Shown: positions 48,803 through 58,664, numbered from the stretch's first letter. The stretch is 64,000 nucleotides of DNA from Actinomyces sp. HPA0247 (GCA_000411415.1 KE150450.1:1128932-1192931), one strand, 5' to 3'. The notes: generated from the sequence alone by a model not told the origin. Numbers and translations: made by a program.

Positions 48803-48947
48803 CCCCTTGAGATGCGCGTTAACCCCTTGATGCGCACGTTAACCCCTTTACTTGCGTGTGGGCGGCGTTGCCCATGCGCATCTCATCGGGTTAACGTGCG
48901 GGTTGTGCAGCCCACGTGCATGTCATCGGGTTAACGTGCGCATGAAA
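48803..48947. repeat. inverted array of GTTAAC-containing boxes
   Basis: Four GTTAAC sites (48818, 48838, 48890, 48930). The first two sit in GCGCGTTAACCCCTTGATGC-type context, the last two in the inverted ATCGGGTTAACGTGCG. ATGCGCATCTCATCGGG and GAGATGCGCGTTAACCCC form a long imperfect palindrome. It lies upstream of the gene at 49110. Function unknown; operator array or mobile-element relic possible. Confidence 0.65.
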
Positions 48948-49109
48948 GGGCCAGGTGGCCGCCTGAGGGGCCGCGATAGCCACTCGGTGGGCCGGGAGTC
49001 TTACCGGGTGCTGCCGCCATGAGGCCACAAGTGCCGGATGGCGCGGCCGTTACAGAAGAGTGCCCCGACGAGGAACCCGCGAGCGCGCTTGTGGAGTCAT
49101 GTGGCTAGC

Positions 49110-49832
49110 ATGAACGGCATGAGTACCCCGGATACCGACACCCGCATCCAGCCGAGCAGTGCAACCCCCATGGGCAACGCCACCCCCACGGTCCCGCAGG
49201 TCGTCAAGCCGTTCCCTGCGTACGCGCGCACCCTGGGGCTCCTGTCCTTCGTAGTGTTTCCGGCGTGGTCCCTCATTGGGGTTCTGACGAGGGATCACTG
49301 GACGCAGTGGGCATTCCACTTGAGCCAGGCGCGAGTGATCATCGCGGCCATCGCCGTCCTCGCGTTCCTCCCCATCGTTCGGGCGGCGTTCTGTCGTTTC
49401 ATCCTCGACCTGATCCGCAGGATCAAGCCGATGCGCAGCGGCAAGCACGCGCCGGAGGCCCACCCCGGCACCGCGTTCCTGGGGGTTGTGGCCTCGCTCG
49501 TGGTGCTCGGACTGGTTGGTCTGGTCGCGTGGGGCATGTGTGGTCAGGCTGCCCTCGACTGGCGGGATGGACCCGTGACCCGCGAGGGCGTCACGTGCAC
49601 CGCCATGAATCCCGAAGAGCGCGACGACGGCCCCTTCGTGCACATCGAGCTGACTGACACCGAAGGGATCGTGCGCGCCTACGACTTGCGCCAATACGAG
49701 CTCGATCGCCACGCCGAGAAGGGGACGCCCCTCTACAACACGATCGTCGAGGCCTGCCAGACCCCCGGCACGCAGATCGGAATCTCCATCTACGAGCGCA
49801 CGGGCATCATCGTCGACGCGTGGAAGAAATAG
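49110..49832 (+). CDS. hypothetical membrane protein, paralogue of the gene at 49890-50525
   Basis: A 240-aa protein: Thr/Pro-rich N-terminus, hydrophobic segments at about 37-58, 75-92 and 125-150, then a soluble C-terminal domain of about 85 residues (GPVTREGVTCTAMNPEERDD to IYERTGIIVDAWKK). The C-terminal domain, presumably outside, resembles that of the convergent neighbour (EGLTC and YPRTGII). I do not recognise the family. Start is ATG 49110 or 49119; neither has an SD. TAGCAT just upstream raises the option of a leaderless transcript. It lies between 77-bp direct repeats. Confidence 0.75.
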   Translation: MNGMSTPDTDTRIQPSSATPMGNATPTVPQVVKPFPAYARTLGLLSFVVFPAWSLIGVLTRDHWTQWAFHLSQARVIIAAIAVLAFLPIVRAAFCRFILDLIRRIKPMRSGKHAPEAHPGTAFLGVVASLVVLGLVGLVAWGMCGQAALDWRDGPVTREGVTCTAMNPEERDDGPFVHIELTDTEGIVRAYDLRQYELDRHAEKGTPLYNTIVEACQTPGTQIGISIYERTGIIVDAWKK

Positions 49833-49839
49833 TGCGAAT

Positions 49840-49917
49840 CGGCGTGAGGCCGGAACACGCGGAGATCGGCTAAGGACGAGGCCGACACGCTACTGACGGA
49901 CCGAGGCCTCGGCGATG
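49840..49917 (+). repeat. 77-bp direct repeat, copy 2
   Basis: Second copy of the repeat at 48702-48779; here it overlaps the real 3' end of the minus-strand gene at 49890. The two copies bracket the 49110-49832 gene, suggesting duplication or replacement by recombination between paralogues. Confidence 0.75.
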
Positions 49918-50525
49918 ATGCCGGTCCTGGGGTAGATCGACGCGTCGAGGGTCATGGTCGGGATCCTGCAGGCCGTGAGGACTGTCGTGTAGGGGTGGCC
50001 CAGACGGGTGGAAACCGCCCGTAGGTCGGAGCGGGCGATCTTGAAAGACCACATGACGCCGTTGGAATCAACGAGCTCAAAGGTGCTGAAGACTCGGCGT
50101 CGACTCACGCTTTTCTCGTCCAGGTTCTGGCAGGTCAGGCCCTCGTAGTGCGTGGGCCCCTCCCACCAGTCTTGAAGTGCTGGGAGGTACCCCGCCCCGA
50201 GATCTGCGTAGGCGAATGCGAACGCCGAGGCGGAGAGTACGAAGGCGGCAGTGGCGACCCCGGGATGCGGAGCGCGCGCGTGGCGCCCACGGGCAGGCAA
50301 CAGGAAACGGCGAAGGATGTCGCGGACCATCCAACGCAGGGACGCCCACACGATCGGCACCCACCCGATGCACAGCAGTGCGAACAGGGGAAGCGTCGCC
50401 AACTTGGCGCGCATTGTGAGCGGGCCGAGCAGCGGCTTGCCGACGAAAACCCAGCTGAAAACGCCGATAAGAATCAGGACGGTAACGACGATGAGGCGCG
50501 CGAGGCGTCGCTCCCAGGGTTTCAG
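49890..50525 (-). CDS. hypothetical membrane protein, paralogue of 49110-49832, non-standard start
   Basis: The protein-like part begins [20 protein letters not shown] and has three hydrophobic segments (about 9-30, 45-65, 95-115) plus a C-terminal domain with [10 protein letters not shown] and YPRTGII, like its paralogue. No ATG, GTG or TTG lies between the end of the ppa-overlapping region and the first helix. A CTG overlapping the ppa stop (cACTGA), six bases after GAGGG, is the best start I see, giving 211 aa and coupling to ppa. Alternatively the 5' end is damaged. Function unknown. Confidence 0.6.
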   Translation of the reverse strand: MKPWERRLARLIVVTVLILIGVFSWVFVGKPLLGPLTMRAKLATLPLFALLCIGWVPIVWASLRWMVRDILRRFLLPARGRHARAPHPGVATAAFVLSASAFAFAYADLGAGYLPALQDWWEGPTHYEGLTCQNLDEKSVSRRRVFSTFELVDSNGVMWSFKIARSDLRAVSTRLGHPYTTVLTACRIPTMTLDASIYPRTGIIAEASVRQ

Positions 50526-51016
50526 TGCTGGCCCTCGTGCTCCTTCAGGCGCTCGTAGGAGCGGCGAATTTCGGCCTCGGCCTCTTCGCGGCCCACCCAG
50601 TGGGCGCCCTCGACGCTCTTGCCGGGCTCGAGGTCCTTGTAGACCTCGAAGAAGTGCTGGATTTCCAGGCGGTGGAACTCCGACACGTCGTCGATTTCGG
50701 TGCGCCACGAGGCACGCTGGTCGGAGGCGGGCACACACAGGACCTTGTCGTCGCCGCCCTTTTCGTCGCGCATGCGGAACATGCCGAGCGCGCGGCAGCG
50801 GATCACGCAGCCGGGGAACGTGGGCTCTTCGAGGAGGACGAGGGCGTCCAGCGGGTCACCGTCCTCGCCCAGGGTGTCGTCGATGAAACCGTAGTCGTCC
50901 GGGTAGCGGGTCGAGGTGAAGAGCATGCGGTCGAGGCGGATGCGACCCGTCTCGTGGTCAATCTCGTACTTGTTTCGGTTCCCCTTGGGGATCTCGATGG
51001 TCACGTCAAATTCCAT
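50522..51016 (-). CDS. ppa: inorganic pyrophosphatase (family I)
   Basis: A 164-aa soluble Mg-dependent pyrophosphatase: [28 protein letters not shown], and the Asp-rich active-site signature [19 protein letters not shown], with [11 protein letters not shown] near the C-terminus. ATG 51016 follows GGAAGG. It is divergent from dacB with a 102-base gap. The stop overlaps a possible CTG start of the next membrane-protein gene. Confidence 0.96.
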   Translation of the reverse strand: MEFDVTIEIPKGNRNKYEIDHETGRIRLDRMLFTSTRYPDDYGFIDDTLGEDGDPLDALVLLEEPTFPGCVIRCRALGMFRMRDEKGGDDKVLCVPASDQRASWRTEIDDVSEFHRLEIQHFFEVYKDLEPGKSVEGAHWVGREEAEAEIRRSYERLKEHEGQH

Positions 51017-51118
51017 GGCCGCGCCTTCCGCTTCAGCCCCGAAACTCGGGGGTCCAGTTGGTTGTGTGGGCACATGGACAGGTAGTGTAGTTACCGAAAT
51101 AACCACGAAGGGACATCC

Positions 51119-52474
51119 ATGCATCGCACGTCTATGGGGGCAATTGTAAGCGCTAGCGCCGCGCTCGTGGCGACGGCGGCGCTGGTGGGTTCCGGCTGCT
51201 CCCCGCAAGCGGCTACTCCGGCGGACGCTCCCACGGCCTCGACCCTTGAAGCGGCACCGGTTTCGGGCGACGCGAAGGGCGCGGGCAATCCGGTGAGCGC
51301 CGCAGACGTGGAGGCGCTGTGGGCGCCGGTGGCGGCCGCCGCGGCGCAGGGCGGCTACACGGCGTGGGGCACGGTCGTGGACGCGCAGACCGGCGAGGTG
51401 CTGCTGGACGCGGATGCGTCGACGGCTCACACGCCGGCCTCGACGACGAAGACGCTGACGGCTTTCACCGCGCTGGCGAACCTGGACCCGACGGCGACGC
51501 TGACGACGAGCGCGCTCCTCGGCGCCGACAACCAGACTCTCTACCTGGATTCCGAGGGCGACCTGCTCCTGGGCATCGGTACCTCCGACGAGGTCGAGGT
51601 GTCGGGGCGCGCAGGCCTGCAGACCCTCGCGAACGATGCGGCGGCTGCCCTGAAGCAGCGCGGCATCACCTCGGTGACCCTGAACTGGCGCGGCACGCTC
51701 TTCGACGGGGCCTCGCACCTGGCGTCCTGGGACGCGCAGGAGGTCGGCTCCTACGAGGGGCACGTCGGACCGATGGCGATCGACGCGGGGCGCACCTACG
51801 AGGGTGCTAACGCCTTCTACTCGGATGCTCCGGGTCGCGTCGCGCAGGTGTTCTCGCAGGCGCTGGGTGCCGCCGGCATCACGGCGACGCTCGGCGAGGC
51901 CGGCGATGGCCCGGCGGGCGCGGCCACTGTCGCGTCGGTGAGCTCGGCGACGATGGGGGAGCAGCTGCGCTGGATGCTCGCCCACTCGGATAACACGCTC
52001 GCGGATCAGTACTGCCGTTTCGCCGCGCGCGCGGCCGGAGCCCCTTCCACCTACGAGGGCGCGGCCGAGACGGTGCGCAAGGCCTTGACGCAGGCCGGTG
52101 TCCCCACGGAGGGCCTGACCCTCGAGGATTGCTCGGGCCTGTCGAGCAACGACAAGATCAGCGCCAACACGCTGGTCGGCGTCCTCAAGGCCTCGTATGC
52201 AGGCAGCGGGACCGGCGCGGACACGATGCGTCTGCTGCCGTGGGCGGGCCTCGTGGGCACGCTCTCCCAGCGCATGACCGAGGCCCCGGCCGCGGGAAAC
52301 GTGCAAGCCAAGACGGGTTCGCTCCAGGAGGTCACCTCCCTGTCGGGCTCTGTCCTGACCAAGAGTGGGCGCGTCCTCCTCGTCTCGATCGGGAATGACC
52401 ACGTCACCGAGGGTGCCTACGCCACGCGCGGTTACCTGGACGCCTTCGAGGAGGGCCTGGCCGGGCTAGACTAG
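51119..52474 (+). CDS. dacB: D-alanyl-D-alanine carboxypeptidase/endopeptidase (PBP4, S13 family)
   Basis: A 451-aa penicillin-binding protein with an N-terminal signal peptide and lipobox-like VGSGC, so probably a surface lipoprotein. The active-site motifs are S-T-T-K (in [13 protein letters not shown]), S-D-N (HSDNTLAD) and K-T-G (AKTGSLQ). It trims or hydrolyses peptidoglycan stem peptides. GAAGGGA precedes ATG 51119. The next gene starts five bases after the stop. In many actinobacteria this gene heads the same tilS-hpt-ftsH run seen here. Confidence 0.93.
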   Translation: MHRTSMGAIVSASAALVATAALVGSGCSPQAATPADAPTASTLEAAPVSGDAKGAGNPVSAADVEALWAPVAAAAAQGGYTAWGTVVDAQTGEVLLDADASTAHTPASTTKTLTAFTALANLDPTATLTTSALLGADNQTLYLDSEGDLLLGIGTSDEVEVSGRAGLQTLANDAAAALKQRGITSVTLNWRGTLFDGASHLASWDAQEVGSYEGHVGPMAIDAGRTYEGANAFYSDAPGRVAQVFSQALGAAGITATLGEAGDGPAGAATVASVSSATMGEQLRWMLAHSDNTLADQYCRFAARAAGAPSTYEGAAETVRKALTQAGVPTEGLTLEDCSGLSSNDKISANTLVGVLKASYAGSGTGADTMRLLPWAGLVGTLSQRMTEAPAAGNVQAKTGSLQEVTSLSGSVLTKSGRVLLVSIGNDHVTEGAYATRGYLDAFEEGLAGLD

Positions 52475-52478
52475 GGCC

Positions 52479-53321
52479 ATGGATATGCCGTTTGGCCCGC
52501 GCGACGTCGCGGGAGTTCTCGCCTCGCTGTCGTATGCGGGTCCGTCGGCCTCCCGCGTGGGTGCCTCCGCCGTGGTGGCGCGCCTGCGTCGTTCGGTGGC
52601 CTGGTCGGACCGCAGGCTCGCCGAGCTGTCCACCCTGCCCGAGGCCTCAGCGCAGGTCGCCGCCTCCTCGACGATCGTCGTGGATCGGCGCGGGCTGATC
52701 CGCTCGGTGGGCTCGCTCCTGGAAGACTTCGAGGACACGCGCACGCCCCTCGTCTTGGCCGCCGAGGCCATCATCCTGCGCGCCCTGGCCAAGGACGCGA
52801 CGGGCATCTGGGACGTGCGCACGGGCCGTCGGATCCTCGTAGCCCCCAACGTGCTCGCGGACGCGCAGCGCTACGCCCTGGATCAGACGGACTGGTGCCG
52901 GTGGGTGTCCCTGTGCACGGGCCTGCGCGGCGTCCACCTGACGCACGCCCCCTACCTCGTCCCCTACATCGCTGACCTGATGCGCGCGCTGCCTGAGCGC
53001 AGCGACGAACTCGTGCGCATCGTCCTGCTCCTGGACGCGCTGCCCACGGCCGAGATGGAGGTCCTCACGCCCCGCGACCTGCCGTCGATCCAGTGGCTGC
53101 GCACCCACCGCGCGCACGCCGGCGGGGTGGCGCTGGTGCGCGCGTGCGCGGCGGCTGGCATGCCGCTGGCCGGGGTCGAGGCGCTGCAGGCGCAGACCGA
53201 GGGTTTCGCGCGCACCGTCGTGCGTGAGGGCGAGATCGCCCGCCTCCTGTCGGGCGTCGAGGCGCTGCCGACCGCGAGCGAGTACGCGGATCCCTCCGCG
53301 TGGCTGGCGCGTGTGCGCTGA
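52479..53321 (+). CDS. degenerate DUF2342 zincin-like protein without HExxH motif
   Basis: A 280-aa protein between dacB and tilS, the usual place of the actinobacterial DUF2342 zinc-dependent metalloprotease (F420-biosynthesis-associated annotation). RILVAPNVL and WVSLCTGLRGVHLTHAPYLV (about 142) align with the family pattern LLVAPN...WVxLHExTHRxQF..PWL. The His-Glu-x-x-His residues are replaced by Cys-Thr-Gly-Leu-Arg, so zinc binding and proteolysis are unlikely. The length is also shorter than the 350-450 aa usual. The comparison is from memory of the family, so moderate confidence. Its stop overlaps the tilS start region. Confidence 0.75.
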   Translation: MDMPFGPRDVAGVLASLSYAGPSASRVGASAVVARLRRSVAWSDRRLAELSTLPEASAQVAASSTIVVDRRGLIRSVGSLLEDFEDTRTPLVLAAEAIILRALAKDATGIWDVRTGRRILVAPNVLADAQRYALDQTDWCRWVSLCTGLRGVHLTHAPYLVPYIADLMRALPERSDELVRIVLLLDALPTAEMEVLTPRDLPSIQWLRTHRAHAGGVALVRACAAAGMPLAGVEALQAQTEGFARTVVREGEIARLLSGVEALPTASEYADPSAWLARVR

Positions 53322-54444
53322 CGCCTCGAGCCGTGTGGGGGCGAACCCGCGCGGCCCCCTGCGCGCCTGCTCCCTCGCGGTGCGCTCGTCTCTGACCTCC
53401 TTCATCGACGAGGCCGGGGCCCCTCCCGCTCTCGTCGTCGGCCTGTCGGGTGGCGCGGATTCGTTGGCGTTGACGTTGACGACGATTGATGTGGCGGCGC
53501 GCGTGGGGATTTCGGTGATCACGGTGACGGTCGATCACGGGCTGCGCGAGGGCAGCGACGAGGAGGCTCGCCGCGTCGCGGATCTGGCGGCATCCCTGGG
53601 GGCGCGCGCCGTTGTCGAGACCGTGACGGTGGGAGGCCCGGGAGGCCCCGAGGGTGCGGCCCGCGACGCGCGGCGCGCGGCCCTGCGTGCGATTGGTGTG
53701 CGCGAGGGTGCCCCGATCCTCCTCGGCCACACGATGGACGACCAGGCCGAGACTGTCCTGCTGCGCCTGGCGCGCGGGTCGGGCCCCTCCTCACTGCGGG
53801 CCATCGCCCCCATCTCGCGCGAGGCGGACGGGGTGACGTGGCTGCGCCCGCTCCTCGGGTTGCGTCGGACAGACACGGAGCAGGCGTGCGCCCAGGCCGG
53901 CCTCGCCCCGGTGCACGACCCGACGAACGACGTCGATGGCCCGTGGCGGGCCGCCGACGGGAGCCCGCTGCGCCGCTCGGCCCTGCGGCATGAGGCGATC
54001 CCGGCCCTGGCCTCGGCCCTGGGTGTCGATCCCGTTCCCGCGCTGGCGCGCACGGCCGCCCTGTGCGCCGAGGATGACGACGCCCTCAGCGGTCGCGCTC
54101 GCGAACTCACCGCCGCCGCGAGAGTCGCTGCCGACGCGATCGCCGCCGACGACACAGACCCCGGCGACGGGGAAGCTCCCGTGGCGCTCGCGGTCGCGTC
54201 CCTGCGCGGCGCTCCCCGGGCGGTGCGTACGCGGGCTCTGCGTGAGGGGGCGCAAGCGGCGGGAATTCGCGCGCTGTCCAGCACGCACGTGGACGCCATC
54301 GACGACCTCGTGGTCGCGTGGCGGGGGCAGGGGCCCATCCACCTGCCCGGGGGCCTGGCCTTCCGCGTTGGACGCGGAGCCCACGCGCGCATCGCTTTCG
54401 TCGCGCGCGGGAGAGGCGACCCGACGGGACGAGACTGCCCGTAA
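53311..54444 (+). CDS. tilS: tRNA(Ile)-lysidine synthase
   Basis: Modifies C34 of tRNA-Ile(CAU) to lysidine, allowing AUA decoding. About 377 aa with the PP-loop VGLSGGADSLALT, then TVDHGLREGS, GHTMDDQAETVLLRLARGSG and the WLRPLLGLRR / DPTN segments typical of TilS. The C-terminal part is Ala-rich and divergent, and the E. coli C-terminal domains are absent, as in other actinobacteria. The start is uncertain: GTG 53311 (overlapping the upstream gene by 11 bases), GTG 53335 or a later GTG; none has a good SD. Confidence 0.92.
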   Translation: MCADASSRVGANPRGPLRACSLAVRSSLTSFIDEAGAPPALVVGLSGGADSLALTLTTIDVAARVGISVITVTVDHGLREGSDEEARRVADLAASLGARAVVETVTVGGPGGPEGAARDARRAALRAIGVREGAPILLGHTMDDQAETVLLRLARGSGPSSLRAIAPISREADGVTWLRPLLGLRRTDTEQACAQAGLAPVHDPTNDVDGPWRAADGSPLRRSALRHEAIPALASALGVDPVPALARTAALCAEDDDALSGRARELTAAARVAADAIAADDTDPGDGEAPVALAVASLRGAPRAVRTRALREGAQAAGIRALSSTHVDAIDDLVVAWRGQGPIHLPGGLAFRVGRGAHARIAFVARGRGDPTGRDCP

Positions 54445-54616
54445 CGGGTGGATATGAGCCGAAAGAGACGCCCCCAGAGCGGCCCGACACCGACTGCGCG
54501 ATCACAGGATGTTGCGCTGACAGTGAGAATCTCATCCTTCCTGGTACAGGCGAGCGTTTGTGTGGCACGCTTATAGTGGAATCGCTCGCGTAGCTTCGAT
54601 ACGAAAAGAGGACACG

Positions 54617-55171
54617 GTGGACGCCACCGATATGGGTAACGACCTGAAGGAAATCCTGGTCACCGCCGAGGATATGGACCGTCGGCTCGCCGAAATGGCT
54701 GAGCAGATCGACCGCGACTACGCGGGTGAAGACCTGCTGCTCGTCGGCGTTCTGCGCGGCGCCGTCATGGTGATGGCGGATCTGTCGCGCAAGCTGCACA
54801 CCCCCCTCGAGATGGACTGGATGGCCGTGTCCTCCTACGGGTCGGGCACCAAGACCTCGGGCGTCGTGCGCATCCTGAAGGACCTCGACCAGGACGTCGC
54901 CGGACGCCACGTGCTGATCGTCGAGGACATCATCGATTCAGGCCTGACCCTGTCCTGGCTGCAGGCCAACCTCCTCGGACGCGGCGCCGCCTCCGTCAAG
55001 ATCGCGACCGCCCTGCGTAAGCCGGAGGCCGCCAAGGTCGACGTGGACGTCGCCTACGTGGGCTTCGATATTCCTGACGAGTTCGTCGTCGGTTACGGCC
55101 TCGACTACGCCGAGAAGTACCGCAACATGCCCTTCGTCGGCACGCTGCAGCCGCACGTCTACACCAACTGA
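54617..55171 (+). CDS. hpt: hypoxanthine phosphoribosyltransferase
   Basis: A purine-salvage enzyme, 184 aa. The PRTase motif VLIVEDIIDSGLTL binds PRPP, with LLLVGVLRGAVMVMADL and VDVAYVGFDIPDEFVVGYGLDYAE typical of Hpt. GTG 54617 is chosen because AAAGAGGA precedes it; upstream in-frame ATG 54560 falls in the probable promoter (TATAGT at 54572-54577). The 172-base gap after tilS suggests its own transcription start. It is cytosolic, followed 25 bases later by ftsH, an order conserved in many Gram-positives. Confidence 0.95.
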   Translation: MDATDMGNDLKEILVTAEDMDRRLAEMAEQIDRDYAGEDLLLVGVLRGAVMVMADLSRKLHTPLEMDWMAVSSYGSGTKTSGVVRILKDLDQDVAGRHVLIVEDIIDSGLTLSWLQANLLGRGAASVKIATALRKPEAAKVDVDVAYVGFDIPDEFVVGYGLDYAEKYRNMPFVGTLQPHVYTN

Positions 55172-55196
55172 GAACGCCTACCTGTAAGGGATGCCC

Positions 55197-57233
55197 GTGA
55201 ACGAGAAGATCAAGAACAAACGCCCCAGCCTGGGGTGGGTGCTGGTTCCGCTCATCGTGCTGCTGGTGGGCGGCTGGTTCCTCTGGCAGACGAATCAACC
55301 GCGCTCGGTGACGACGTCGGAGGGCCTGGCGCTCATCTCGGGTGACACGGTGGAGCAGGTCGTCCTCAACGAGGGCACCCAGCAGGTGAATCTGACGCTC
55401 ACGGAGAACTACGTCCACCAGTCCACCGGCGGCGACGACAAGACCGTCGATCTGGGTAAGCGCGTGTACTTCACGTACTCCTACGTGCAGACCAAGGACA
55501 TCTTGGACACGGTGGCTGCCAAGGCTCCCGCCAAGGGGTGGAATGCGGTGCGCCCGCAGTCCGGCGCCCTCGGCGCGATTATTCAGCTGCTGATTCCGCT
55601 GCTGATCCTCATGGGCGCGTTCTACTTCGTGATGCGTTCCATGTCGGGGTCGCGCATGATGGGCGGCTTTACTCAGTCGCGCGCCAAGGAATTCAACCAG
55701 GAGCGTCCGGACGTCACGTTCGCGGACGTGGCCGGTGAGGACGAGGCCGTGGAGGAGCTCGAGGAGATCCGCGAGTTCCTGGCCTCCCCGGATAAGTTCC
55801 ACAAGGTGGGTGCGCGCATCCCGCGCGGCGTCCTGCTGTACGGCCCTCCCGGAACCGGTAAGACCCTCCTCGCCAAGGCCGTGGCCGGCGAGGCGAACGC
55901 CCCCTTCTTCTCGATCTCCGGTTCGGAGTTCATGGAGCTCTACGTCGGCGTGGGTGCCTCGCGCGTGCGTGAGCTTTTTGAGCGCGCGAAGAAGAACGCG
56001 CCGGCCATCATCTTCGTCGACGAGATCGACGCCGTGGGTCGCCACCGCGGCAGCGGCATCGGCGGCGGTAACGACGAGCGCGAGCAGACGCTCAACCAGC
56101 TCCTCGTGGAGATGGACGGCTTCGATGAGCGCGCCAACATCATCCTGATCGCGGCGACCAACCGCCCCGACATCCTCGATCCGGCGCTGCTGCGCCCGGG
56201 ACGTTTCGACCGTCAGATCGCCGTCGAGGCCCCCGACCTGAAGGGCCGCGAGGCCATCTTGAAGGTCCACGCGCAGGGCAAGCCGCTCACCGCGCAGGTA
56301 GACCTGCGTCAGATCGCCAAGCGCACGCCCGGCTTCACGGGCGCCGACCTGGCGAACGTCCTCAACGAGGCCGCGCTGCTCACCGCGCGCTCGAACATGC
56401 AGTTCATCGACGAGCGCGCCATCGACGAGGCCATCGACCGCGTGATCGCCGGCCCGCAGAAGCGCACCCGCGTTATGAACGACCACGACAAGGCCGTGAC
56501 CGCGTACCACGAGGCGGGCCACGCCCTGGCCGCCGCCGCGCTGAACTACACGGATCCGGTCACGAAGGTGACGATCCTGCCGCGCGGCCGCGCGCTGGGC
56601 TACACGATGGTCATGCCCACCGAGGACCGCTTCAACAAGACCCGCAACCAGCTCCTCGACGACCTGGTCTACGGCATGGGTGGTCGCGTCGCTGAAGAGA
56701 TCGTGTTCCGTGATCCGTCGACGGGCCCCGCCAACGACATCCAGCAGGCCACGAAGACGGCCCGCGCGATGGTCACCGACTACGGCATGAGCGACCGCAT
56801 CGGCATGGTCAAGCTCGGAGACGCCGACACCGAGGCCTTTGGCCACGGGTCCGGCGAGGCTCCGCGTTCCTTCTCCGATGAGACCGCCGCGATCATCGAC
56901 GAGGAGGTGCGTCGCCTCCTCGACAACGCGATGCGCGAGGCGTGGCGCATCCTGTCGGAAAACCGCGGCGTTCTCGACACGCTGGCTTCCCGCCTGCTCG
57001 AGGAGGAGACCCTCGACGAGGCGCAGTTGCGTGAGATTTTCCAGGACGTCATCAAGGCCCCCGAGCGCGAGGTGTGGAACTACCAGTCCGACGCGGCCGT
57101 TCCGGGCGTGGTCTTGGGCCACCCGGTCGGTATTAAGGCCGAGGATGAGTGGACGTCCGTTCCCGTGCAGGGAATCGACGTGTCGCCGACTGACGTCATC
57201 GGCGCTTCGGGCGTGGAAGAGGAGCAGGAGTGA
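55197..57233 (+). CDS. ftsH: ATP-dependent zinc metalloprotease FtsH
   Basis: A membrane-bound AAA+ protease of 678 aa. Two helices (about 12-30 and 121-141) flank a small extracytoplasmic domain. The AAA domain has Walker [15 protein letters not shown], Walker [16 protein letters not shown] and second-region-of-homology residues [18 protein letters not shown]. The peptidase has HEAGH (nt about 56509). I prefer GTG 55197, six bases from AAGGG, to ATG 55191, which touches it. The C-terminal tail of about 35 residues is acidic. The stop overlaps the folE start (GTGA). Confidence 0.96.
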   Translation: MNEKIKNKRPSLGWVLVPLIVLLVGGWFLWQTNQPRSVTTSEGLALISGDTVEQVVLNEGTQQVNLTLTENYVHQSTGGDDKTVDLGKRVYFTYSYVQTKDILDTVAAKAPAKGWNAVRPQSGALGAIIQLLIPLLILMGAFYFVMRSMSGSRMMGGFTQSRAKEFNQERPDVTFADVAGEDEAVEELEEIREFLASPDKFHKVGARIPRGVLLYGPPGTGKTLLAKAVAGEANAPFFSISGSEFMELYVGVGASRVRELFERAKKNAPAIIFVDEIDAVGRHRGSGIGGGNDEREQTLNQLLVEMDGFDERANIILIAATNRPDILDPALLRPGRFDRQIAVEAPDLKGREAILKVHAQGKPLTAQVDLRQIAKRTPGFTGADLANVLNEAALLTARSNMQFIDERAIDEAIDRVIAGPQKRTRVMNDHDKAVTAYHEAGHALAAAALNYTDPVTKVTILPRGRALGYTMVMPTEDRFNKTRNQLLDDLVYGMGGRVAEEIVFRDPSTGPANDIQQATKTARAMVTDYGMSDRIGMVKLGDADTEAFGHGSGEAPRSFSDETAAIIDEEVRRLLDNAMREAWRILSENRGVLDTLASRLLEEETLDEAQLREIFQDVIKAPEREVWNYQSDAAVPGVVLGHPVGIKAEDEWTSVPVQGIDVSPTDVIGASGVEEEQE

Positions 57234-57799
57234 CCTACGATCCCGCAGGCGTCGAAAAGGCGTCGCGCGACCTACTCGTCGCGATTGGTGAGGACCCCGA
57301 GCGTGAGGGCCTGGTCGGTACCCCCGACCGCATGGCGCGCGCCTGGCGCGAGATGTGCAAGGGTCTGACCGAGGACCCGCGTGAGCACCTGCGCACGCAG
57401 TTCCACGCGGGCACCGACGAGCTGGTCTTGGTCCGCGATATCACCTTCTTCTCGGTGTGTGAGCATCACCTGCTGCCCTTCTACGGCCGCGCCCACGTGG
57501 GCTACATCCCGCGCGGCGGCGTCGTGACGGGCCTGTCCAAGCTGGCTCGCGTCGTCGAAGGCTACGCGCGCCGCCCCCAGGTCCAGGAACGCCTGACCGC
57601 CCAGGTGGCCGACGCGATCGACGAGATCCTGGACCCTCAGGGCGTCATCGTCGTCATCGAGGCCGAGCACATGTGCATGTCGATGCGCGGTATCTCCAAG
57701 CCGGGCTCGTCGACCGTGACCAGCGCGTTGCGCGGCATCATGAGCGACGGGGCGACCCGCGCCGAAATGATGGCCCTCGTCCTGTCTGGGAGCCGATGA
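57230..57799 (+). CDS. folE: GTP cyclohydrolase I
   Basis: First step of folate synthesis (GTP to dihydroneopterin triphosphate), 189 aa. Zinc and catalytic residues lie in [20 protein letters not shown] and [13 protein letters not shown] start inside the ftsH stop, with AGGAG upstream. folP begins one base after its stop; folE-folP-folBK form one overlapping operon. Confidence 0.97.
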   Translation: MTYDPAGVEKASRDLLVAIGEDPEREGLVGTPDRMARAWREMCKGLTEDPREHLRTQFHAGTDELVLVRDITFFSVCEHHLLPFYGRAHVGYIPRGGVVTGLSKLARVVEGYARRPQVQERLTAQVADAIDEILDPQGVIVVIEAEHMCMSMRGISKPGSSTVTSALRGIMSDGATRAEMMALVLSGSR

Positions 57800-57800
57800 C

Positions 57801-58664
57801 ATGAGTGCCCTGCCCCTGCCCGCCGCCCCGGCCTCGTTCCCGGTCCCGTCCCTGGCACTGCCGGGCGGGCTGGCCCTGCCCGGCGGGCGCACGGCGGTCA
57901 TGGGCATCCTCAACGTCACCCCCGATTCCTTCTCGGATGGGGGACGCTACGCGGACGTGGCCGCGGCGCTGCGCCATGCGCGCGAGATGGTGGCCGCGGG
58001 CGCGGACCTGATCGACGTCGGCGGGGAGTCGACGCGGCCGAATTCGACGCGTATCGGAGCGGACGAGGAGTGGGCGCGCATCGGCGCGGTCGTCGAGGCC
58101 TTGGCTGCCGAGGGCGTCGTCGTGTCCGTGGATACGTTGCACGCGGCGACTGCCCGCGAGGCCGCGCGCGCCGGTGCGGCGATTATCAACGATGTGAGCG
58201 GCGGGCGCTGGGATCCCGAGATGAATGCGGCGGTCGCCGCCTCGGGCTGCGCGTACGTCGTTCAGCACTATCGCGCGCTGCCGGGTATGCCGGGGGAACA
58301 CTTCGACTACGGGGAGGACCTCGTGGGCACGCTCATCGAGCGCGTGGGGTCCCAGGTTCAAGACGCTATTGATGCTGGTGTGACAGCTGATAAAATTGTC
58401 ATCGACCCGGGCCTCGGCTTCTCGCTGACGGGCGACCAGTGCTGGCAGATCCTGCGCGAACTGCCGCGCTTCCTGGAGGGCGGTTATCCCGTCCTCGTCG
58501 GCGCTTCTCGCAAGCGTTTCGTCAAGGCCCTCGGGGGCGACGTGGACGCCGACAGTGCGGCCATCGCCGCCTACTGCGCGGCATCAGGCGCGTGGGCCGT
58601 GCGGGTCCACGACGTAGCCGCCACCGTGGCAGCCATCGCCCGAAAGGAGAACGACGTTGACTAA
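57801..58664 (+). CDS. folP: dihydropteroate synthase
   Basis: Condenses pABA with dihydropterin pyrophosphate; sulfonamide target. 287 aa with GILNVTPDSFSDGG, DVGGESTRP, INDVSGG, KIVIDPGLGF and GASRKRF. The first 30 residues are a Pro/Ala/Leu-rich extension. The stop region overlaps the TTG start of folBK by eight bases. Confidence 0.96.
   Translation: MSALPLPAAPASFPVPSLALPGGLALPGGRTAVMGILNVTPDSFSDGGRYADVAAALRHAREMVAAGADLIDVGGESTRPNSTRIGADEEWARIGAVVEALAAEGVVVSVDTLHAATAREAARAGAAIINDVSGGRWDPEMNAAVAASGCAYVVQHYRALPGMPGEHFDYGEDLVGTLIERVGSQVQDAIDAGVTADKIVIDPGLGFSLTGDQCWQILRELPRFLEGGYPVLVGASRKRFVKALGGDVDADSAAIAAYCAASGAWAVRVHDVAATVAAIARKENDVD

Larger units (their letters stand above)
47858..49109. 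other. 1.25-kb repeat-rich region without genes
   Basis: Contents in order: terminator (47879-47917), three-unit tandem repeat of about 200-240 bp (47946-48605), a 77-bp direct repeat with a gene remnant (48702-48779), and the GTTAAC array (48803-48947). Open frames inside the tandem repeat are phase artefacts that recur in each unit. Confidence 0.7.
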
